A stretch of DNA of 64,000 nt from Candidatus Cloacimonadota bacterium (GCA_021734835.1 JAIPIH010000005.1:1-64000), one strand, 5' to 3'; positions 1-14,647 are shown, numbered from the stretch's first letter. A program made the numbers and translations. The notes: generated by a model from the letters alone, not told the origin.

Positions 1-120
<120 letters not shown>

Positions 121-261
121 TATATGCTCTCACTTTTTTTTTGTGAAAATAAAACCGAAATTCCACAAATAGCTCTAAAAGAAAAAATATATTTACAATT
201 GTTGGAACAATTGATATCATGTCACACGTAACTTATTGAAAATTCTAAAATGGAGGGAATG

Positions 262-843
262 ATGAAAAAAATCAGTATTTTAGCAATTTTATTTTTTTGC
301 ATGCTCACAAGTGGTTTAATTGCACAAGAAACCGGACAGAAAATTGCAGAATATCCAGTTGCGTTCCAACCGGGTGAAAAAATCGTTCAAGCCGGTTTAG
401 GCTTCGGTATGATGGGTGTTTATGGTGATGTTGTTATACCACCGCTCAGTGTTAGTATTGATATAGCTAAAGAAATCGAAGGATTTCCGATCTCATTTGG
501 TGGAATTATAGGACTAGCTAAATCCGAATATGATTGGTACTACAGAGATGATTATAAATGGACTTATACCTATTTTTTATTAGGAGGCAGAGCCGCTTAT
601 CACTTAAAACTGAAATCCGAGAAGATCGATCCTTATGGTGGTCTGATGCTGGGCTATAATATTGTTTCTTATAAAGAACCATTGGGTTGGGTATCAACTA
701 ATTCATATAGCGGAGGAAGCAGTTATCTAATGTATGGCTTCTATGCTGGAGCAAGATATTTCATTAATCCTAAAATGGCTGTTTATGTAGAATTGGGTTA
801 CGGTTTTGGATATCTTAATTTAGGAATTTCTTACAAATTGTAA
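262..843 (+). CDS. Exported outer-membrane beta-barrel-like protein
   Basis: Signal peptide MKKISILAILFFCMLTSGLIA, Gly/aromatic alternating strands, ends GYGFGYLNLGISYKL; GGAGG just upstream of ATG 259/262, so track start at 250 is probably too early. Confidence 0.65.
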   Translation: MKKISILAILFFCMLTSGLIAQETGQKIAEYPVAFQPGEKIVQAGLGFGMMGVYGDVVIPPLSVSIDIAKEIEGFPISFGGIIGLAKSEYDWYYRDDYKWTYTYFLLGGRAAYHLKLKSEKIDPYGGLMLGYNIVSYKEPLGWVSTNSYSGGSSYLMYGFYAGARYFINPKMAVYVELGYGFGYLNLGISYKL

Positions 844-865
844 TTAGAAAATATACTTATCTATG

Positions 866-890
866 CCGGATCATCTGATCCGGTTTTTTT
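866..890 (+). terminator. Rho-independent terminator
   Basis: ccggatcatctgatccgg hairpin followed by ttttttt. Confidence 0.85.
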
Positions 891-993
891 ATTCTAAAAA
901 TCAGCAAAACAATTGATCCGATAATTATCATTATAAATTACTCCTCTCTAAAAAAAGATTGCTTTAAAATGGTTTGAACCAATATTTGTCTAA

Positions 994-4318
<3,325 letters not shown>

Positions 4319-4322
<4 letters not shown>

Positions 4323-5407
4323 GATTGTTAGATAAGTATATCTTATGGGAATATATCAAAGTTCTGCTGATCATTCTCTTCTCGTTTTCTGTCCTATTTC
4401 TAGTTGTTGATATTTCAGACAGATTACCGCGTTTGTTGAGTAAAGATGGCGAAGCAAATGATATCATCATGTACTTTTTACTAAGAATTCCTTATCTGGT
4501 TTTGTTGTCTTCACCTGTAATGGTACTACTAGCCGGTTTATTTTTAATGAACAATCTATCCAAGTACAACGAATCAGTTGCAATCAGAAGTGCCGGAATC
4601 AGTATCCTTAGGATGGTAAGTCCTCTCCTATGGTTTGGATTGATTTTCAGTATCCTAATTATGTTTGTTGGAGATCTTGTATTACCCAAAGCTGAAGATT
4701 ATAGAAATTACATCTATAAGGAGAAGATAAAGCATCAAAAAGTCGAAGATAAAAAAATGCGGTCGCAAATTCACTATTTCGGAAGTGATAATAATTTGTA
4801 CTACATCGGATTTTTTGATGGTTATAGAAATGATCTGAAAACTATTGACATTACTACTTTTCATAATGAAACAGGAGAAATTACTAAGAAGATAACAGCT
4901 ACTCAGGCATCCTGGATAAATGATGAATGGGTGTTTCAGGATTGTTATATCAGAACCTTTGATAAAGGAATACTAATCGGAATGGAGCATTATGATGAAA
5001 AGATAATCAAGGAAATTGATGTTTCACCTATTGATTTCATCAAAAGTGCAAAAAGTCCTATGTCGATGAATTTTTTTGAACTTAAACAATATATAGAAAG
5101 GTTAAAAAAAGTAGGGGAAAAACATAGTAAGGAGTTAGTAGAATTAAATCTTAAGGTTTCCTTCCCTTTTGCCAATTTAATCATATTACTATTTAGCATT
5201 CCATTAGTCTCTACGTCTTCACGCAGCAGAGGGAGAGGCTTGATCTTCGGGATAGGGCTTCTTGTATGTTTCTTGTATCTTTCGGCGCTGAGGATATGCC
5301 AAAGTCTGGGATATAATGAAGTACTTTCACCAATGTTAGCTGCCTGGTTGCCCAATGCAGTTTTTAGTACACTTGGGATTTTTTTTGTAGTTAAAGCGGA
5401 AGTATAA
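4319..5407 (+). CDS. lptG: LptF/LptG family LPS export permease (LptG-like)
   Basis: MRLLDKYILWEYIKVLLIILFSF..., PFANLIILLFSIPLVS; tandem paralogue of the preceding gene with 4-nt overlap. Confidence 0.85.
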
Positions 5408-6585
5408 TGAAGATTTTAATGATACTGGAAAATAGTTTCAATCCTGATGTGAGAGTAGAGAAAGAGATAAGAGCTCTTTCAGCAGGTGGACATGAGGTCA
5501 CCCTTGCTTGTTCTTCGATTGAATCTTCTGATCAAATCGTTGATCTGGAATACGCGAAAATTTTAAAAAAGAAGATGCCGAAGTATATCTATAAATTAAG
5601 TACTGTCAGCTTGTTATTCCCTTTTTACTTTAATTTCTGGCGTAAATATCTTAAGAAGATTTTCAATGATGATAAATTTAACGCAATACATCTACACGAT
5701 CTACCGCTTTCCAAGGTAGCTTTTGAATATTCGCAAATGTTTAAAATTCCTTTGATAATTGATCTACACGAAAATCGACCAGAAATTATGAAATTATATC
5801 AACATGTCAGGAAATTTCCCGGGAAGTTATTAATTTCTATCAAGCAATGGCAGAAATATCAGCAAAAATATATCCATTTAGCTGATAATATTATTCTAAC
5901 TACTGAGGAAGCAAAAGAATATTATATACAAAATTATAGCTTAGAAGTGGAAAATATAAGTGTAATTCCAAATTATGTTGAGCTGGAAGTTATTAGAAAA
6001 TTGAAGATCGATAGAAATATCATCAAGAAATACGAAGATAAATTTACTATTGTTTATTTTGGAGATACAGGTGTACGTAGAGGGACTTCTACAATTATCC
6101 AAACTGCTAATCTTCTAAGAAAATATGAGGATATTCATTTTATTTTAATTGGTAAAAGTAAAGATGATCAACTGTTAACAAAAGCTCTCAGCAATTATAA
6201 ATTACAAAATGTTGAATTACTTGGTTGGTTACCTATCGAGAAGGCAATATCATATATTGCTGCTGCAAAAACAGGGATTTGTCCATTTTTACGAAATATT
6301 CACCATGATACAACTTATGCAAATAAGATGTTTCAATATATGGCTTTTGGGAAACCTGTAATCGTTAGTGATTGTATTGCTCAAAAAAAATTAGTATTAG
6401 AGCAAAACTTTGGTCTGGTTTTTAAAGCAAATAATGCAAAAGAATTGGCAAAAGCAGTTTTAAATTTGCGATCTGGTAATGATTATCACCGCTTATCTCA
6501 GAACTCTCTAAAGGCAATAGAAACCAAGTTTAACTGGAATGCGTCGGCTCAACAATTAAACATGTTTTATCAGGAATTGAGATGA
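5407..6585 (+). CDS. GT-B fold (group 1/GT4-like) glycosyltransferase
   Basis: MKILMILENSFNPDVRVEKEIRALSAGGHEV; C-terminal GKPVIVSDC donor-site region. Confidence 0.85.
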   Translation: MKILMILENSFNPDVRVEKEIRALSAGGHEVTLACSSIESSDQIVDLEYAKILKKKMPKYIYKLSTVSLLFPFYFNFWRKYLKKIFNDDKFNAIHLHDLPLSKVAFEYSQMFKIPLIIDLHENRPEIMKLYQHVRKFPGKLLISIKQWQKYQQKYIHLADNIILTTEEAKEYYIQNYSLEVENISVIPNYVELEVIRKLKIDRNIIKKYEDKFTIVYFGDTGVRRGTSTIIQTANLLRKYEDIHFILIGKSKDDQLLTKALSNYKLQNVELLGWLPIEKAISYIAAAKTGICPFLRNIHHDTTYANKMFQYMAFGKPVIVSDCIAQKKLVLEQNFGLVFKANNAKELAKAVLNLRSGNDYHRLSQNSLKAIETKFNWNASAQQLNMFYQELR

Positions 6586-7766
6586 AACCTAAACATTACC
6601 TCAGATCAGTCATCATGGAATTGGTTTCACTGAAATTAAAAATATTGGCATTACTCATTCCCACGCAAAAAGGATTGATTTTGTTTGGAAGCTATTCTGC
6701 AGTTCGTTTTGGTGATAGCTCAGCGGCACTTTTTAATTATATAAAAAAGGCTCATCCGGAGTTTCAAGCAGTATGGATGACAAATAGCAATCCGGTAAAA
6801 AAAATGATAGAGCAAAATGGTGGATGTGCTTACAAGCGTAGATCTTTAGCCGGTATATGGTTATCTCTCAGAGCAGAATTTGCAGTTTCAACTCATGGAG
6901 TTAAAGATGCGATTCTGTTTGAACCAATATACTCTAATCCAAAATTTATTTATTTAGGACATGGTATCCCCTTAAAAAAAGGCTGGATACAGATAGAAAA
7001 TGCACCAAAAAAATTTGTAAAATCCTCATTAAAGAAGGTAAAGTGCTCTTCGTTCATGATCTCTACATCACCCTTTGCAGCCGAACTGCAAAATCACTTT
7101 TTGCCGATTGGAATAAACAAGATAAAAATTACTGGTCTTCCCAGAAATGATATATTACTGAGTTCAGATAGACAAAAAACCAAAAAGATATTTGGGTTAG
7201 AAAGTTACAAAAAGGTTATTTGTTATGCTCCTACATTTAGAATGCAGGAAACAATATTTCTACCTTTCCCGGACGCAGATCTAAAATTACTAAATGAATT
7301 CTGTACAAAATGTAATATCTGCCTTGTTTTCAGGCCTCATCACAATGATATCGATAATCTTGCTACTTCATTTTGGAAAGAAGTTAAAAATTGTACTAAT
7401 TTTAGGATTATTACTCAAAAGCAATGCTCGAATGTAAATGAGTTACTTGTGATTTCCGATTGTTTAGTAACTGATTACTCCTCAATATATTTTGATTTTC
7501 TCTTGTTAAATCGTCCGCTCATCTTTCTTCCTTATGATCTTGATACATATCGAAAAGAGCATGGTTTTATTGTCGATTATCATTCTGTTACTCCTGGGTA
7601 TAAGCCAAAAGATCAAAAAGAATTTTTGAACAATTTAAAGGATATTATGGCTGGAAATGATAATTTTGCAGCTGCACGAATTGAGCTGTGTAATAAAATT
7701 CATTGCTATCTTGATTCTAACAGCTGTTTACGCGTTACAGAGGAGATCAAAAGAATTAGAAAATGA
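6582..7766 (+). CDS. CDP-glycerol glycerophosphotransferase (TagB/TagF-like) family protein
   Basis: YLGHGIPLKKG, YAPTFR, RPHH, VTDYSSIYFDFLLLNRPLIFLPYDLDTYRKEHGF motifs. Confidence 0.85.
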   Translation: MKPKHYLRSVIMELVSLKLKILALLIPTQKGLILFGSYSAVRFGDSSAALFNYIKKAHPEFQAVWMTNSNPVKKMIEQNGGCAYKRRSLAGIWLSLRAEFAVSTHGVKDAILFEPIYSNPKFIYLGHGIPLKKGWIQIENAPKKFVKSSLKKVKCSSFMISTSPFAAELQNHFLPIGINKIKITGLPRNDILLSSDRQKTKKIFGLESYKKVICYAPTFRMQETIFLPFPDADLKLLNEFCTKCNICLVFRPHHNDIDNLATSFWKEVKNCTNFRIITQKQCSNVNELLVISDCLVTDYSSIYFDFLLLNRPLIFLPYDLDTYRKEHGFIVDYHSVTPGYKPKDQKEFLNNLKDIMAGNDNFAAARIELCNKIHCYLDSNSCLRVTEEIKRIRK

Positions 7767-8488
7767 AAAATCTAAAAATTACGATAATTGGAAATTCAGT
7801 CGCGATAAGGAATCGACCTCCGGAAAAATATCCTCATAATAAAAACTATGGAGCTTTATTGGGAGAAGAGTTGTCCGATAAGTATCCTGATTTGCATGTA
7901 ACTGTTTCTAATATGTCATTTAGTCGAGCAACAATAATGAATATTGTTCAAAAATACGACGATTATTTTGCTACCATGCCGGATTATTTTATTATTAATT
8001 TAGGTGTTAGTGATGCTTCGACGAGAGAAATTCCTTATTGGTATGCAGAATTGATCAATAAAAAAGGACATAACTTAATTAGATCTGTTTTTTCTGCTAT
8101 TCATACTTATTGCATAAAACCAAAAAGGAGGTTTTTTGTTTTATTGAGAGGGAAGAGAAGTTGGATATCTCAAAAGAAATTCAGAAAGTACTTCAATGAG
8201 TTAATTATCATGATGAAAAAAGAAACTAATGCCAAAATTATTGCAATTCCAATCAATCCTGCCAATGCCAGAGTTGAAAATGCAATACCTGGAAGTAGAG
8301 TTAAATATATTGAATATAATAAAATAATGGAACAAATCATATTAAAAAATGAAGGTGTATTTGTGAAATTTGATGATCTAGTTCAAAAAGTGCATTATCC
8401 CGACGGCATACATTATTCTTTACAAGGAAATCAATTTGTTACAAAAAAATTATTTTCAATTATTGAAAAGGATATCTCAAATGCTTGA
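7763..8488 (+). CDS. SGNH/GDSL-like hydrolase
   Basis: IIGNSVA block I, INLGVSDA block III, YPDGIHYSLQGN block V (DxxH). Confidence 0.7.
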   Translation: MKNLKITIIGNSVAIRNRPPEKYPHNKNYGALLGEELSDKYPDLHVTVSNMSFSRATIMNIVQKYDDYFATMPDYFIINLGVSDASTREIPYWYAELINKKGHNLIRSVFSAIHTYCIKPKRRFFVLLRGKRSWISQKKFRKYFNELIIMMKKETNAKIIAIPINPANARVENAIPGSRVKYIEYNKIMEQIILKNEGVFVKFDDLVQKVHYPDGIHYSLQGNQFVTKKLFSIIEKDISNA

Positions 8489-9938
8489 TAAACTAAAAGA
8501 CACAGCAAAACATACATTTATTTACAGTTTGGGGAATCTTTCAACAAAGATTATAGGACTTTTACTTTTACCACTTTATACCTCTAAATTATCATTGTTG
8601 GATTATGGACAATTTGCGATACTTGAAACAACAACAATGTTTCTCACAATGGTTTTAGGGCTTCGAATAGTATCTTCTATGATGAGGTGGAGTGCCGAAA
8701 CAGATGTACCTCAAGAACAGAATAAGATTTTTTTTAATACATACTTGATTCTGCTGATCACAGCTGTTGTTATAAATATACTGTTCATTCCAACAAAAGA
8801 TTGGTTGTCTAGTTTGTTTTTCTCAAGTTCAAATTATTCTCACTATTTCACTGTGATCTTTGGTATTATAGGTTTTGAGATCATTAATCAAGTGCCCATG
8901 AATATTTTCCGCTTCCAAGGCAAACCGACGATCTATTCAATTGTATTTGCTACAAAATTAGTTATCGTCCTGGTACTAAATATATATTTTCTGGTTTACG
9001 CCGAAACCGGAATAATCGGAATATTTTACAGTCAGTTAATTGCTAATGCTATACAGATGCTTTTTACTATTCCGATTTTATTGGCTCATTTCCATTATAA
9101 ACTTGATGTAGATCTGATAAAAGAGATGTTGGAATATAGTATACCACTGATATTCAGTGCAATTTCGGTTCAAATTCTTGCAATCGGAGATAGATATATA
9201 ATTAAATATTTACTAGATTATTCCCAGGTGGGTATCTATTCGCTGGGCTACAAGATCGCCGGTGTGTTGAACGTTTTTATAGTTCAAGCTTTTGCTCTGG
9301 GATTTTTACCAATAGCTTATAAGATGCAAAAATCAAAAGATGCTCATATATTTTTTAAAAAAGTTTTTAAATATCTTACTATGTTACTAGTGTTTGGCTC
9401 TTTGGGTCTTTCTTTATTTGCCAGGGAGATATTACTCGTGTTCACAGTAAATCCTGACTTCCAAATTGCTTATAAAGTCGTACCACTTATTACTATAGCA
9501 ATTATCTTTAAAGGTATTCAGTATATGTTTTTACTGGGTTTTCATTATGTCAAAAAAACAAAATATGTGGCTTACATTGTGACATTTGCTTTATTTATCA
9601 ATATTGGATTGAATTTTCTGCTTATTCCTATTTACGGTATTTGGGGCGCAGCATTTGCCACAGTAACTTCTTCACTATTAATTTCGGTGATTTCATACTT
9701 TGTTTCGCAAAAATTTTACCCTATTCGGTATGAAATTGGTAAAATGTTTTTGGTATTTCTGGTTGGGATAATATTGTATTTCACTGCGAAAGCACTGCCA
9801 ATTACTAATATTTATTTACGAGTGCTTGTAAAATTAATGATATGTACCTTGTATCCGGTATTGCTCTATCTACTCAGGTTTTACGAAAAAACTGAATTGA
9901 ATAAAATGAAAAAAGTGTTGATCAGATTCCGGAAATAA
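8481..9938 (+). CDS. Polysaccharide flippase (Wzx/oligosaccharide repeat-unit transporter, MOP superfamily)
   Basis: KHTFIYSLGNLSTKIIGLLLLPLYTSKLSLLDYGQFAILET; multiple TMs; ATG 8481 preferred over track start 8436. Confidence 0.87.
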   Translation: MLDKLKDTAKHTFIYSLGNLSTKIIGLLLLPLYTSKLSLLDYGQFAILETTTMFLTMVLGLRIVSSMMRWSAETDVPQEQNKIFFNTYLILLITAVVINILFIPTKDWLSSLFFSSSNYSHYFTVIFGIIGFEIINQVPMNIFRFQGKPTIYSIVFATKLVIVLVLNIYFLVYAETGIIGIFYSQLIANAIQMLFTIPILLAHFHYKLDVDLIKEMLEYSIPLIFSAISVQILAIGDRYIIKYLLDYSQVGIYSLGYKIAGVLNVFIVQAFALGFLPIAYKMQKSKDAHIFFKKVFKYLTMLLVFGSLGLSLFAREILLVFTVNPDFQIAYKVVPLITIAIIFKGIQYMFLLGFHYVKKTKYVAYIVTFALFINIGLNFLLIPIYGIWGAAFATVTSSLLISVISYFVSQKFYPIRYEIGKMFLVFLVGIILYFTAKALPITNIYLRVLVKLMICTLYPVLLYLLRFYEKTELNKMKKVLIRFRK

Positions 9939-9949
9939 GATATCGTTAA

Positions 9950-11650
9950 TTATTTCAGCAATATCATTTTCCTGGTTTGTATGAACGAATCAGTTTCTAA
10001 TTTATAGAAATAAATTCCCGAAGCCTGCTTAGAAGCGTCCCATATGTAATTATGTTGTCCGGTTTCAAAAAACTGCGACATAATCAATTGTCCTTTTACA
10101 TTATAAATTGAGAGAATTCCATTCTCATTGACCTGGAGACTAAAACTTATAGTTGTTTCTGGATTAAACGGATTTGGATGATTTTGGGAAAGATTTGTAG
10201 TATTTAACATATCATCTGCCTCAATAGAAGTGCCAACAAGATCGATGTCCTCATCATTACGAGGTTCCAATTTAAATTCACCTGCTGTAAAATCGACAAC
10301 ACCTGTGAGATTGTAAATTAAATCATCTAAGGTCGGAGAATAAGTATACACTCCCAAAGCGCCAATAATGCAGGATCCGGATTGATCTTCCACTTCCCAG
10401 TTGCCATTGCCAAGATTTTCGTTTGAAACAGTTACATTCTGGAGTTTTGTTAAAACACTTTCGTAATCTTCTGTTGTTGAAAGAACATCTGCACTGATAA
10501 TGACTGGGTCGGGAAGTGCATTTGCCCCTATGATATTCAACTCAATAATATCGGTTATTTCGGTTTTCCCATTGTACTCTAAGACAGTTCCGGAGATAGT
10601 TATCTCATCTCCAACTTCAACTGCTTGCAAAGGATAGATTGCTATACCGTTCCAAGCACCTTCTCCATCCTGTATGAAAAAATAATTACTGAATTTAGCG
10701 GTAACGACTCCGGTTGTTTCGACCAGCTCTCCCTCCAAAGGTGACGGTCCCGAAGTAGAATACTGGATATCGTAGATCGAATAAGGTGTTATTGTTATTG
10801 GTTCAATAATCGAAAACGCTTCATTACTGTCATCCCAGGGTTCTCCATCATCAGCATCACTAATGATTATAGCATAATAATCCGAGATAAGTAGATCTTC
10901 CGGAATTTCCCATTCCCAGAGTCCATCATCTTCTGTGTTGCTTACTAAAACTTCTCGTTCTCTGTAAATTTGTTCTAATTCTATGGTTACATCGCCGGTG
11001 AAATTCATCGAAGTCCAGGTGATTTGCTGTGTTGATCCCTGTTCCCACTGCTCACCTCCATTGGGACTAAGAACAATTATTACAGGTATAGGTGTGCTGC
11101 TGATTATTTGATCGATGTTTAATTCTCCGGGAGTTTCAAGCGCTGGCAGCTGCCAGATAAACTCACTAAAAGATCCACCAGAGCCTGCTAGCTGTAGTGA
11201 TTCGCCAATTGGAGTAGTAGTGCTTTCTGCTACACCGATATCATTTGAGACAATACCTGCTGCAGGTCCGTTAGTTGCCTCAAACGTTCCTTCATAACTT
11301 AAAAATTGATCTGGGATGAGTGAGCCTTGAAAATCAAGAGCTATTCCGTCCGGTTCACCATTCTGAATACTTGCTGGATACCAAGTGTACAATGTAAAAT
11401 TATCAACCGTAATTCCGAGCGTAAAATTATCAAGTGATTCAGAAGCATAAGATGCTCCATTGTTACCGTTATAAAGTGTAACGGTAAAATCACTTAAAGA
11501 ATAACTTCCAGCATCTTCAAGCACTATTTCAACAAATTCTCCCTCATCAAAACTGACATTATCGTAATGAAATTCATTCAGCCAGACATTTTGAGCAGTT
11601 AAAGGTATTATGATCGTTATGATCATTAAAATTAAGCTTATATTTTTCAT
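9950..11650 (-). CDS. Exported multidomain protein: lamin-tail-like domain, OB-fold-like region, T9SS-type C-terminal sorting domain
   Basis: Signal peptide; VWLNEFHYDNVSFDEGEFVEIV; SPNGGEQWEQGSTQQITWTS; LSQNHPNPFNPETTISFSL...GIYFYKLETDSFIQTRKMILLK. Confidence 0.8.
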   Translation of the reverse strand: MKNISLILMIITIIIPLTAQNVWLNEFHYDNVSFDEGEFVEIVLEDAGSYSLSDFTVTLYNGNNGASYASESLDNFTLGITVDNFTLYTWYPASIQNGEPDGIALDFQGSLIPDQFLSYEGTFEATNGPAAGIVSNDIGVAESTTTPIGESLQLAGSGGSFSEFIWQLPALETPGELNIDQIISSTPIPVIIVLSPNGGEQWEQGSTQQITWTSMNFTGDVTIELEQIYREREVLVSNTEDDGLWEWEIPEDLLISDYYAIIISDADDGEPWDDSNEAFSIIEPITITPYSIYDIQYSTSGPSPLEGELVETTGVVTAKFSNYFFIQDGEGAWNGIAIYPLQAVEVGDEITISGTVLEYNGKTEITDIIELNIIGANALPDPVIISADVLSTTEDYESVLTKLQNVTVSNENLGNGNWEVEDQSGSCIIGALGVYTYSPTLDDLIYNLTGVVDFTAGEFKLEPRNDEDIDLVGTSIEADDMLNTTNLSQNHPNPFNPETTISFSLQVNENGILSIYNVKGQLIMSQFFETGQHNYIWDASKQASGIYFYKLETDSFIQTRKMILLK

Positions 11651-11655
11651 TTAAT

Positions 11656-12657
11656 TTACCATTCCTTAAGTTCTATTTGTGAGAAAATCGGATACATTTT
11701 ATCAGCAGCGCGCTTTTGATAATTTTTGGCAGCTTCCTGAAATCTATACCAATTGGTTTTTTTATAGTTATCATCAAAAGAGAGTTTATCTTTAATAGGA
11801 TCAAATTTAAACTTCTTATCATCAAGAAATTTAATCTCTTCTACAATAGCATTACTAAACCATTTATAAGGATTATAGTCAGCATCTGTATCATGTTCAG
11901 CAATAAGCTCCTTATAGATCATGATCCGTTCTTCCATCTGCCTCTTATATGAAGATATGTGCCGTTCATCTATTTTGTCTTGTAAAACTCGATTGATATT
12001 TGATTTTACTTGTGTCCAGTTAGTTGGGCTGGCAGTAAACATTAAAAAATTTTTATATAGTTTATTCGCGGCGAGTAAAACTCGTTCTGTATTATCGATA
12101 TTTGCATTTTCTTCGATCAAGCGAGGATCATGCCAGATCAGATTGGGAATATCCGGTTTGTTTCCGGCATCAGCATGGCCTATATTTGGAACAAGAGATT
12201 CCCAAACACCTTTCATTGCATTCATCTCATCAAAATTACCGATGAAATTTTGGTGCGATATCGTATCAGCCAGCATATGAGAGGCGATTCCCAGAGAATA
12301 CAGATTTTCACTTTTTGTTGCATCATAAAATATTTCCTGCGCATGAGTACTGGAGGAAGTTGTATTCAATAAATGCATCTTGCCATCTTTACGTCTTGTT
12401 TTTGGACTGGTCGGATTACCGGGCATAAAATGAAATAAAAAATAAATTCTCATCAATTTCTTTTCCGGCTTAGTTATATCCTGTGTTTGTGTGATATAAT
12501 TCTTATATTCAGAACCATCAGGAAGCTTGATCTTATATTGAATTGAATTGTCATCTATATATTGTGATGAGTAAGCTATTATTTCCGCTTCATTACTGTC
12601 AAATCCGGCTTCTAGAGCCAAATACTTTGTCAGGTAATAATGGAATTCAATATTCAT
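11656..12657 (-). CDS. DUF6765-like conserved protein (phospholipase C/zinc-hydrolase-like pattern)
   Basis: MNIEFHYYLTKYLALEAGFDSNEAEIIAYSSQYIDDN, SHMLADTISHQNFIG, HADAGNKPD; family name from memory. Confidence 0.6.
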   Translation of the reverse strand: MNIEFHYYLTKYLALEAGFDSNEAEIIAYSSQYIDDNSIQYKIKLPDGSEYKNYITQTQDITKPEKKLMRIYFLFHFMPGNPTSPKTRRKDGKMHLLNTTSSSTHAQEIFYDATKSENLYSLGIASHMLADTISHQNFIGNFDEMNAMKGVWESLVPNIGHADAGNKPDIPNLIWHDPRLIEENANIDNTERVLLAANKLYKNFLMFTASPTNWTQVKSNINRVLQDKIDERHISSYKRQMEERIMIYKELIAEHDTDADYNPYKWFSNAIVEEIKFLDDKKFKFDPIKDKLSFDDNYKKTNWYRFQEAAKNYQKRAADKMYPIFSQIELKEW

Positions 12658-12843
12658 ATAATCTCCTGCCTAAAATGCATTATATCCTATATTAAAAGAT
12701 ATAATAAGCCATGAATTAATCATTATTTGATAAAGTTCTGGTGTCAACTAATTATTTCTTAAATGCTAAACAGTTAATAAAAAATTGAGTAGTAATTACA
12801 CTGATGATCAAAAAAAATAAAAGCACTTTTTAGCCTTGCAAAT

Positions 12844-12877
12844 ACAAAAAAAGCCTTATTCTTTATCGAATAAGGCT
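12844..12877 (-). terminator. Rho-independent terminator of the glyA-side operon
   Basis: agccttattc-tttatc-gaataaggct, with T-run on the minus strand. Confidence 0.88.
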
Positions 12878-12895
12878 CATTATAATCGCTATTGA

Positions 12896-14200
12896 TCAAT
12901 CTTCCGCAAGCAAGTCGGGATACAAAGGAAAATTGGCGCAGAAAGTTCGTACTTCATTTTTTATCTCAGCTAATTTCTCTTCATTTTCATGATCAGAAAA
13001 AACACGATAGATAAACTCTGCAATTGTTCCCATATCTTTTTCTTTCATTCCCCTGGTTGTTACGGCTGGGGTTCCCAAACGAATTCCGGAAGCTACAAAA
13101 GGTGGTCTTGTATCAAAAGGAACGGTGTTTTTATTAGCCGTAATTCCAGCTTTATCTAAAGCACCTTCCATTTTCTTTCCACTTGGGAATTCACTATCTT
13201 TGTCGCCGAGATCTAAAAGCATAAGATGTGTATCTGTACCACCTGATACCAAACGGAAACTCCTGGCTTCCAATTCTTTTGCCAGTGCATTTGCATTTTT
13301 AATGATCTGAGCTTGATAAACTTTGAAATCATCCTGTAATGCTTCCTTAAAGGCTACGGCTTTAGCAGCAATAATATGTTCAAGAGGACCGCCCTGAATT
13401 CCGGGGAAGACTTCTCTATCAACTTCTTTGGCATATTTTTCTTTGCAGAGTATCATTCCACCTCGCGGGCCACGGAGAGTTTTATGAGTAGTTGTTGTAA
13501 CGATATCAGCGTATGGTATTGGATTCTGATGTTTTCCAGCAGCGACTAATCCAGCAATGTGTGCCATATCTACAAATAATGATGCTCCAACTTCATCGGC
13601 AATAGCACGAAATTTTTCGAAGTCAATTTTTCTGGGATAAGCACTAGCTCCTGTCAATATCATTTTTGGTTTATGTTTTTTAGTTAATTGTCTTATTTCT
13701 TCATAATCAAATTGCTCTGTGTTCTTCTTAACGCCGTAGGGTACAATATTATATAATCTACCGGAAAAACTAAGTGAATGACCGTGGGTTAAATGCCCTC
13801 CATGAGAGAGTTCTAAACTTAAAACAGTATCACCCGGTTTTACCAAGCTAAAATAAGCTGCCATATTTGCCTGAGAGCCGGAGTGAGGTTGAACATTTAC
13901 ATGGTCGGCACCGTATAATTTTTTTGCTCTTTCAATCGCCAGTTTTTCTACTTCGTCTACCCATTCACACCCGCCATAATATCTACCATAAAGTTTATAT
14001 TTCAGTTTTCCGGTTTTCTTACTATATCTATAGGGATAACCTTCGGCATACTTATTTGTAAGAACAGAACCAGCAGCTTCCAACACGCTTCTGGAAACAA
14101 AATTTTCTGAAGCTATCAGTTCCAGGTTTTCAGTTTGGCGCTTTAATTCTTTATACATTGCTTCATATAATTCTGGATCAGATCTCTTAATAAATTTCAT
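12896..14200 (-). CDS. glyA: Serine hydroxymethyltransferase
   Basis: [42 protein letters not shown]-lysine motif. Confidence 0.97.
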   Translation of the reverse strand: MKFIKRSDPELYEAMYKELKRQTENLELIASENFVSRSVLEAAGSVLTNKYAEGYPYRYSKKTGKLKYKLYGRYYGGCEWVDEVEKLAIERAKKLYGADHVNVQPHSGSQANMAAYFSLVKPGDTVLSLELSHGGHLTHGHSLSFSGRLYNIVPYGVKKNTEQFDYEEIRQLTKKHKPKMILTGASAYPRKIDFEKFRAIADEVGASLFVDMAHIAGLVAAGKHQNPIPYADIVTTTTHKTLRGPRGGMILCKEKYAKEVDREVFPGIQGGPLEHIIAAKAVAFKEALQDDFKVYQAQIIKNANALAKELEARSFRLVSGGTDTHLMLLDLGDKDSEFPSGKKMEGALDKAGITANKNTVPFDTRPPFVASGIRLGTPAVTTRGMKEKDMGTIAEFIYRVFSDHENEEKLAEIKNEVRTFCANFPLYPDLLAED

Positions 14201-14647
14201 TTATAAATTCTCCTTTTCAAATTTTAAAATTTTATTTACTCTTCTGGAGTGACGTCCTCCTGCAAAATCAGTTTTTAACCATACTTTGATTATATCTTTT
14301 GCCAGATATTCGGAAATAAATCTTCCGGATAAGACCAGAATATTGGCATCATTATGCAATCTTGACAGTTCAGCAAATTGTTGTGTCTGGCAGAGAGCAG
14401 CTCTGATTCCGGGAACTTTATTTGCAGTTATACTCATTCCTATTCCACTTCCGCAGATCAGGATACCTTTTTCACACTCTCCTTGTGCTACCGCTGTAGC
14501 TGCTTTAAATCCGGTGTCCGGATAATCCATTGGATCAGGATCTTCAGGACCAAAATCGATGAATTGTAATTTCGGTATCATTTTTTTAAGTTTTTCTTTC
14601 ATTTCAAAACCAGCATGATCTGAGGCAATAGCTATTTTCATGATCAC
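14201..14647 (-). CDS. rpiB: Ribose-5-phosphate isomerase B
   Basis: MKIAIASDHAGFEMKEKLK, GILICGSGIGMSITANKVPGIRAALC. Confidence 0.95.
   Translation of the reverse strand: MIMKIAIASDHAGFEMKEKLKKMIPKLQFIDFGPEDPDPMDYPDTGFKAATAVAQGECEKGILICGSGIGMSITANKVPGIRAALCQTQQFAELSRLHNDANILVLSGRFISEYLAKDIIKVWLKTDFAGGRHSRRVNKILKFEKENL

Noticed and set aside
4990-5355. 121-aa minus-strand ORF
   Set aside because: Antisense to lptG; composition typical of shadow ORFs
7657-7839. Plus-strand ORF across the 6582/7763 gene junction
   Set aside because: Out of frame with two well-supported overlapping genes
11716-12372. Three plus-strand ORFs (11716-11952, 11921-12280, 12130-12372)
   Set aside because: Antisense to the DUF6765-like gene, no SD, no recognisable domains
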